Shown: in pieces, positions 7,055 through 9,859 of the stretch
Layout: every line of letters begins with the position of its first letter
Position numbering within the stretch: the first letter of the stretch is position 1
Assembly (NCBI GenBank): GCA_964461265.1
Contig: CAYWTS010000058.1
Span: 1 to 9,859, forward strand
DNA: 9,859 nucleotides
From: CAYWTS01 sp964461265
Lineage (GTDB): Bacteria > Bacteroidota > Ignavibacteria > Tepidaquicellales > OLB5
Reading direction: 5' to 3'
Translations under genes and position numbers: made by a program
The notes under the pieces: model-generated
Seen by the model: only the letters and a program-made list of their open reading frames with translations
What the model was told of the DNA's origin: nothing
Database searches by the model: none

Positions 7055-7831
7055 TTATTTTTTAAATTTAGAGAAATATTTATCAATTTCTGGTCTTAAT
7101 TCTATTCCTGCTTGTTCAAAACAACCGAGAAGATCACTATATGAACCTTCTCCTCCAATAAAATTCCAAAATTCATCTGCAACTTTTAACTCATGCTCTA
7201 GATCTAACATTCCTTTTAATGTCCATCTTTCGTATGGTTTTGGTTCGTAGGGGTTATAAGGGATAGCAATAAACGAATTTACTTTAGCATTAGGATTAAC
7301 TGCCAGATAAATTGCAATCCATTCTAACAAGGTTCTCTTAAAATCTTTAAAGTTGCTAATATTTGGTTTTGCAGTTTTAAGATCAAAGAGATAAACCTCA
7401 CCAATTTTATTCTCTAGGTATAAATCTACCTTAACAGTTTTAAGATTTGAGAAGTTACCTTTCCTGCATATTTTTCTTATGGTTTCTATTTCTGATAATT
7501 TTACAGGGGTGCCTCCAGTTGTTAAATTATTCATAATTTGTTGAATAACAGATTGTGCATTTTGGCTAATTTTTGTACCAATAACGTATTGTGTCTGTGC
7601 TTTTTTAAATCTGTTTTTAGCAAGTGCAACAGCAACGGGTTCAAATATTGAAATTCCAAAGGTCGTATTTAGGGATTGTATAAAAGAATATAAAGCCATT
7701 CTGTCTTTACCTAATAATCTATAATGGAATGGCATATTATTAGATTCCGGTTTATAATTTTGGAATTTTTTTCTAAGGCAATCGACTATTACACTTTTAA
7801 TATATTTTTTTTCTGTTTGTGATAATGACAT
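7055..7831 (-). CDS. TdeIII-family type II restriction endonuclease (predicted GGNCC specificity)
   Basis: This 258-residue protein is a full-length match, from memory of the family's conserved blocks, to the TdeIII type II restriction endonucleases, which cut unmethylated DNA at GGNCC. Recognisable blocks are MPFHYRLLGKDRMALYSFIQ (33-52), SLNTTFGISIFEP (53-65), a PD-(D/E)xK nuclease core with D136 (KVDLYL) and D150-L-K152 (FDLKTAKPN), IPYNPYEPKPYERWT (190-204) and a C-terminal stretch with ADEFWNFIGG and EIDKYF. Catalytic residues look intact. It is the last gene of a three-gene operon after the methyltransferase and a 62-residue protein, starting 13 bases after the latter's stop. The ATG at 7831 has no Shine-Dalgarno, so translation may depend on coupling and lag behind methylation. 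The exact cut site is inferred from the family only. Confidence 0.85.
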   Translation of the reverse strand: MSLSQTEKKYIKSVIVDCLRKKFQNYKPESNNMPFHYRLLGKDRMALYSFIQSLNTTFGISIFEPVAVALAKNRFKKAQTQYVIGTKISQNAQSVIQQIMNNLTTGGTPVKLSEIETIRKICRKGNFSNLKTVKVDLYLENKIGEVYLFDLKTAKPNISNFKDFKRTLLEWIAIYLAVNPNAKVNSFIAIPYNPYEPKPYERWTLKGMLDLEHELKVADEFWNFIGGEGSYSDLLGCFEQAGIELRPEIDKYFSKFKK

Positions 7832-7844
7832 TTTATTTTAGTAA

Positions 7845-8033
7845 TTATTTTTCAACATTATTTAATTCAGATAATGCAAACTCTATTGCACCTCTCCAAT
7901 CAATCATATCACCTACTTTATCTTCGATAAAACGAACATTCTTGTTGGTAAGCTTAATGTCTATGTCATTTTCTTCCATAACATTTAGTATGTCTTCTAT
8001 TGTTAACTTATAGATTGTTTTATTTTTATTCAT
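7845..8033 (-). CDS. 62-residue acidic protein encoded between methyltransferase and endonuclease, function unknown
   Basis: I do not recognise this protein. Its ATG follows the methyltransferase stop after a single base (TAA-A-ATG) and is preceded by an AAAGGA ribosome binding site 8 bases upstream, inside the methyltransferase gene. The stop is 13 bases before the endonuclease start. It has 62 residues with about 13 acidic and 9 basic side chains, no Cys, no signal peptide and no membrane segment. The N-terminal half (TIEDILNVMEENDIDIKL) suggests a helix then a strand, and the middle (VRFIEDKVGDMIDWRGAIEF) another helix or two. It does not show a recognisable helix-turn-helix of the usual restriction controller (C) proteins. 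Possible roles, all inference, are an endonuclease subunit or stabiliser, an inhibitor protecting the host during establishment, or a translational spacer. The tight packing and good ribosome site argue that it is real. Confidence 0.7.
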   Translation of the reverse strand: MNKNKTIYKLTIEDILNVMEENDIDIKLTNKNVRFIEDKVGDMIDWRGAIEFALSELNNVEK

Positions 8034-8034
8034 T

Positions 8035-9624
8035 TTATTTTTCCTTTAAATGAAAAATTATTTCTGAATAAGCCCCTTTATCTTTTTCGGTTCTATTTAA
8101 TACGGGGCGTTTAAATTGATTTATGATTTTCATTCCTGATTTTTCTGCAATAGTAGGGTATAAATTGAATTTATCGTTAGCAACTAAAAAGACATGGTAA
8201 TCTTTTTGTAAATATTTTTTGCAGTTGTTTAAGACCTGTGAGATAGAGTCGACATAATTATCCCTTGCATCTTTACCTTGTCCTTTGCATAACGGACCAA
8301 TTTCTAATTCATCATTTCTTTTAAATTTAAATAAGTCGTAAGCATAAGCATGCTGTTCATGGTAATCTATCATTCCTACGTATGGCGGACTTGAAAATAT
8401 ACCTTTAATTTTTTGCTTTTTAATAAGCTTTGCAAATTCAGGTTTACGTTTTTCAACTTCATTTAAAATATTGAGATTTCTTCCATCACCGGTAAGACAA
8501 ATCTGATAAGTACCTGTTCTTAATTTATCAAATTCTTTCAGTCTGTTGATAGTATCTTTTGTATATGCTAGCCACCATTTAAGTATCGAAAATAAAGGTT
8601 TGCATATTTTGCCATGTTTAGCACAATAATAAATAGTTGTAATAGGGTCTATAAGTGTTGCTAAATCAGCATGTGTAGTGGCACGACATGAACGCATTGT
8701 TCTGCTAAGAATTATAGTAATAATTTTCTTTGTATTTTGATCTTTTATCTTTTTAATTTCATCGAACACAAAATCAATTTCATCTCTAACATGTTTTATA
8801 AACCATTTGTCAAGGAAAGAATCCGATTTACTTAAGTGCAGATTAATATTATATTCTTTTATTAATTTATCATAAATGGGTTGGAATTCTTTTACTTTTT
8901 TATATCCGTATTCATCACCATTGAATCCTTTTTTTACTCTATATTTAAATTCAGGTGAAGGGAAGTATTTGGAATTAAATTTATATAACTCTTTTAATAA
9001 TTTTTCTTCAAATTCAATAGTATGTGACTTTGATAAGAACTTTTTTAATGAATCCGTTATTCTATTAATTTCTTTTTGTAAATCATTTATATCATATTTT
9101 AATATTTTGCAATTACTAATTAGGGAGTTAAAGGCTGATATATCTATACCAACCGCATGTAAACCAAGTTCATTTGCCTGGACTAACGTAGTACCGCTTC
9201 CGCAAAACGGGTCTAGAATAATATCACCTTTGTGAAAGAAAACTTCTTTTTTAAGTTTATCTGTATGTTCATCTATGAAATATTCTACCAGTTGAGGAAT
9301 AAACTTACCTTTATATGGATGAAGCCTGTGAACATGTTTTGTTGTTTCAGCTTCTTTATATTGTTCAAATGAAAGAATCCAATTTAAATCGGTTCCTAAT
9401 TGTTCTTTCCAGTTTATTTCTCTTTTTCCATTGTAAGAATTGTAATATTCAAATAATTCCTTTTTGTTAATTAGAGTATTTCCATTATCACTGAATTTTT
9501 TAACACGTCCATATTGTATAAGATATGAAATATTAGACGGTGTTACATTCTTACCTAAATAATCCGTTGCCCATTTGCTGGCTTCATTAATTGTTATAAG
9601 CTCTATTGTAGATTTGCTGTTCAA
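8035..9624 (-). CDS. SPPY-type DNA methyltransferase (predicted N4-cytosine) of the TdeIII-like system, with N-terminal HTH-like domain
   Basis: This 529-residue protein should methylate the sites cut by the adjacent endonuclease, protecting host DNA. Residues about 9-65 (TINEASKWA, then SYLIQYGRVKKFSDNG) look like a MerR/excisionase-type DNA-binding domain. Next come the conserved block TKHVHRLHPYKGKFIPQLVE (95-114, motif X region), SAM-binding motif I D138-PFCGSGTT, and GIDISAFN. A long insert (about 175-405, with RSCRATTHADLATLIDP at 311) probably holds the target-recognition part. Motif IV is S412-P-P-Y415. The order X-I-insert-IV is alpha-like, whereas SPPY enzymes often have IV before I. 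SPPY and a GGNCC target both point to N4-cytosine. The start is TTG at 9624 (its reverse complement CAA is on the plus strand); no ATG lies nearby and an in-frame TAA is at 9648-9646. No Shine-Dalgarno is seen. It is the first gene of the operon. Confidence 0.88.
   Translation of the reverse strand: MNSKSTIELITINEASKWATDYLGKNVTPSNISYLIQYGRVKKFSDNGNTLINKKELFEYYNSYNGKREINWKEQLGTDLNWILSFEQYKEAETTKHVHRLHPYKGKFIPQLVEYFIDEHTDKLKKEVFFHKGDIILDPFCGSGTTLVQANELGLHAVGIDISAFNSLISNCKILKYDINDLQKEINRITDSLKKFLSKSHTIEFEEKLLKELYKFNSKYFPSPEFKYRVKKGFNGDEYGYKKVKEFQPIYDKLIKEYNINLHLSKSDSFLDKWFIKHVRDEIDFVFDEIKKIKDQNTKKIITIILSRTMRSCRATTHADLATLIDPITTIYYCAKHGKICKPLFSILKWWLAYTKDTINRLKEFDKLRTGTYQICLTGDGRNLNILNEVEKRKPEFAKLIKKQKIKGIFSSPPYVGMIDYHEQHAYAYDLFKFKRNDELEIGPLCKGQGKDARDNYVDSISQVLNNCKKYLQKDYHVFLVANDKFNLYPTIAEKSGMKIINQFKRPVLNRTEKDKGAYSEIIFHLKEK
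8042..8047 (-). promoter_or_regulatory. Ribosome binding site AAAGGA of the 62-residue protein
   Basis: On the minus strand AAAGGA (8047-8042) lies 8 bases before the ATG at 8033 and inside the last codons of the methyltransferase gene. It is the only good Shine-Dalgarno in the operon, which supports translation of the small gene and suggests independent, perhaps strong, initiation there. Confidence 0.6.
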
Positions 9625-9651
9625 TATCAGATATGATGGAATGTATTAATT

Positions 9652-9682
9652 CAAATTAACTTAACTAATAAATTTATTCAAC
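9652..9682 (-). promoter_or_regulatory. Candidate promoter of the restriction-modification operon
   Basis: On the minus strand GTTG (9682-9679), 19 bases, then TTAATTTG (9659-9652) resembles the Bacteroidota pattern TTTG-N19-21-TAnnTTTG with one mismatch in each box. Transcription would start near 9646, about 20 bases before the TTG start at 9624. The region is very AT-rich, so this is a candidate only. Confidence 0.35.
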
Positions 9683-9690
9683 TAATAAAT
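9663..9690. repeat. 11-bp direct repeat, possible operator of the restriction operon
   Basis: AACTAATAAAT occurs perfectly at 9663-9673 and 9680-9690, a period of 17 bases, overlapping the spacer and -33 box of the candidate promoter. A repeat in that position is a plausible binding site for an autoregulator such as the methyltransferase's own N-terminal HTH-like domain. That role is inference; chance in AT-rich DNA is possible. Confidence 0.4.
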
Positions 9691-9708
9691 ATAGTTTCTG
9701 TTAGAGAG

Positions 9709-9801
9709 ATTACAGCCCCTTGTTTGGGTTATCCTATTACAACCCCTTGTTTGAGTTATCTTTTTATATGCAAGGGTTTACAGCCCATTGTTTAGATATT
9801 C
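9709..9801. repeat. Three degenerate 25-bp direct repeats at the end of the upstream gene
   Basis: ATTACAGCCCCTTGTTTGGG plus TTATC (9709-9733) recurs at 9736-9760 with two differences (both G to A), a period of 27 bases, and more loosely at 9777-9801. The third copy overlaps the stop codon and last codons of the minus-strand gene ending at 9778, so the tandem copies look like duplications of that gene's 3' end. Copies are separated by 2 and 16 bases, which rules out a CRISPR array. Confidence 0.6.
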
Positions 9802-9858
9802 TTCTTTATACTTCTCCAGATTCCTTTTCCAGCCGGAGTATTTAGTCCGCTTTACAGA
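9778..9858 (-). CDS. C-terminal end of an unrecognised lysine-rich protein (5' end outside window)
   Basis: On the minus strand an open frame enters from the right edge of the window and ends at a TAA (9780-9778), giving the last 26 residues, including TKYSGWKRNLEKYKEEYLNNGL cut short by the edge upstream. The composition (Lys, Glu, Tyr, with a GW) looks like real protein, and the base content is richer in G and C than the restriction operon. I cannot name the family from so little. It points the same way as the restriction operon, whose first codon is 154 bases downstream; the repeats and the AT-rich promoter region between them suggest separate transcription. A plus-strand reading of the same bases is also open but looks less protein-like. 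Confidence 0.4.
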   Translation of the reverse strand, partial: SVKRTKYSGWKRNLEKYKEEYLNNGL

Positions 9859-9859
9859 T

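Noticed and set aside
7819..8013. 64-residue plus-strand open frame opposite the small gene
   Set aside because: It is antisense to the 62-residue gene and the start of the endonuclease gene; the minus-strand frame has the ribosome binding site and operon spacing.
7845..8033. Classical restriction controller (C) protein
   Set aside because: The product is 62 residues but lacks the xenobiotic-response-type helix-turn-helix pattern, and it follows the methyltransferase instead of preceding the endonuclease with its own operator.
8876..9235. 119-residue plus-strand open frame
   Set aside because: It is antisense to the methyltransferase, including its motif I, and is explained by the AT-rich codon use of that gene.
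9709..9801. CRISPR array
   Set aside because: Repeat copies are separated by only 2 and 16 bases and diverge from each other, and no cas gene is nearby.

Overview
The window looks like a chromosomal stretch of an AT-rich Gram-negative bacterium, most likely from the Bacteroidota/Ignavibacteria side of the FCB group. This assignment is an inference. It rests on the large secreted bacterial alpha-2-macroglobulin, the scarcity of Shine-Dalgarno sequences (only two of the five complete genes have a good one), upstream boxes resembling the Bacteroidota -7 element TAnnTTTG, and dispersed intergenic repeats of kinds common in these genomes. No rRNA or tRNA gene is visible to fix the taxonomy.

Layout. 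Bases 1-120 hold the C-terminal end of an unrecognised + strand gene whose last codons run through a small palindromic repeat. Bases 121-442 are non-coding and carry an AT-rich hairpin, a widespread dispersed repeat (331-364), a weak promoter candidate and the ribosome binding site of the next gene. Bases 443-5494 (+) encode a 1683-residue secreted alpha-2-macroglobulin-like protein with an intact CVEQ thioester motif. A 131-bp element with terminal inverted repeats (5512-5642) fills the convergent gap. Bases 5648-6877 (-) encode a Gfo/Idh/MocA-family NAD(P)-dependent oxidoreductase. Bases 6878-7054 are non-coding and contain a second inverted-repeat element (6953-7044).

Bases 7055-9624 (-) form a compact three-gene operon read right to left: an SPPY-type DNA methyltransferase with an N-terminal helix-turn-helix-like domain, a 62-residue acidic protein of unknown function, and a TdeIII-family type II restriction endonuclease. 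Gaps are 1 and 13 bases. TdeIII recognises GGNCC. Cytosine is the only modifiable base present in every version of that site, which fits an N4-cytosine SPPY methyltransferase. The operon is visibly more AT-rich than the alpha-2-macroglobulin gene, and repeats lie on both sides of it, so it reads as a horizontally acquired defence module. Upstream of it are an 11-bp direct repeat overlapping a promoter candidate (9652-9690), three degenerate 25-bp repeats (9709-9801), and the C-terminal end of another - strand gene (9778-9858).

The alpha-2-macroglobulin and oxidoreductase genes converge on each other and show no functional link to each other or to the restriction operon. The least explained item is the small protein translated between methyltransferase and endonuclease. 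The restriction system itself belongs to a known family; I do not see a wholly new multi-gene system here.
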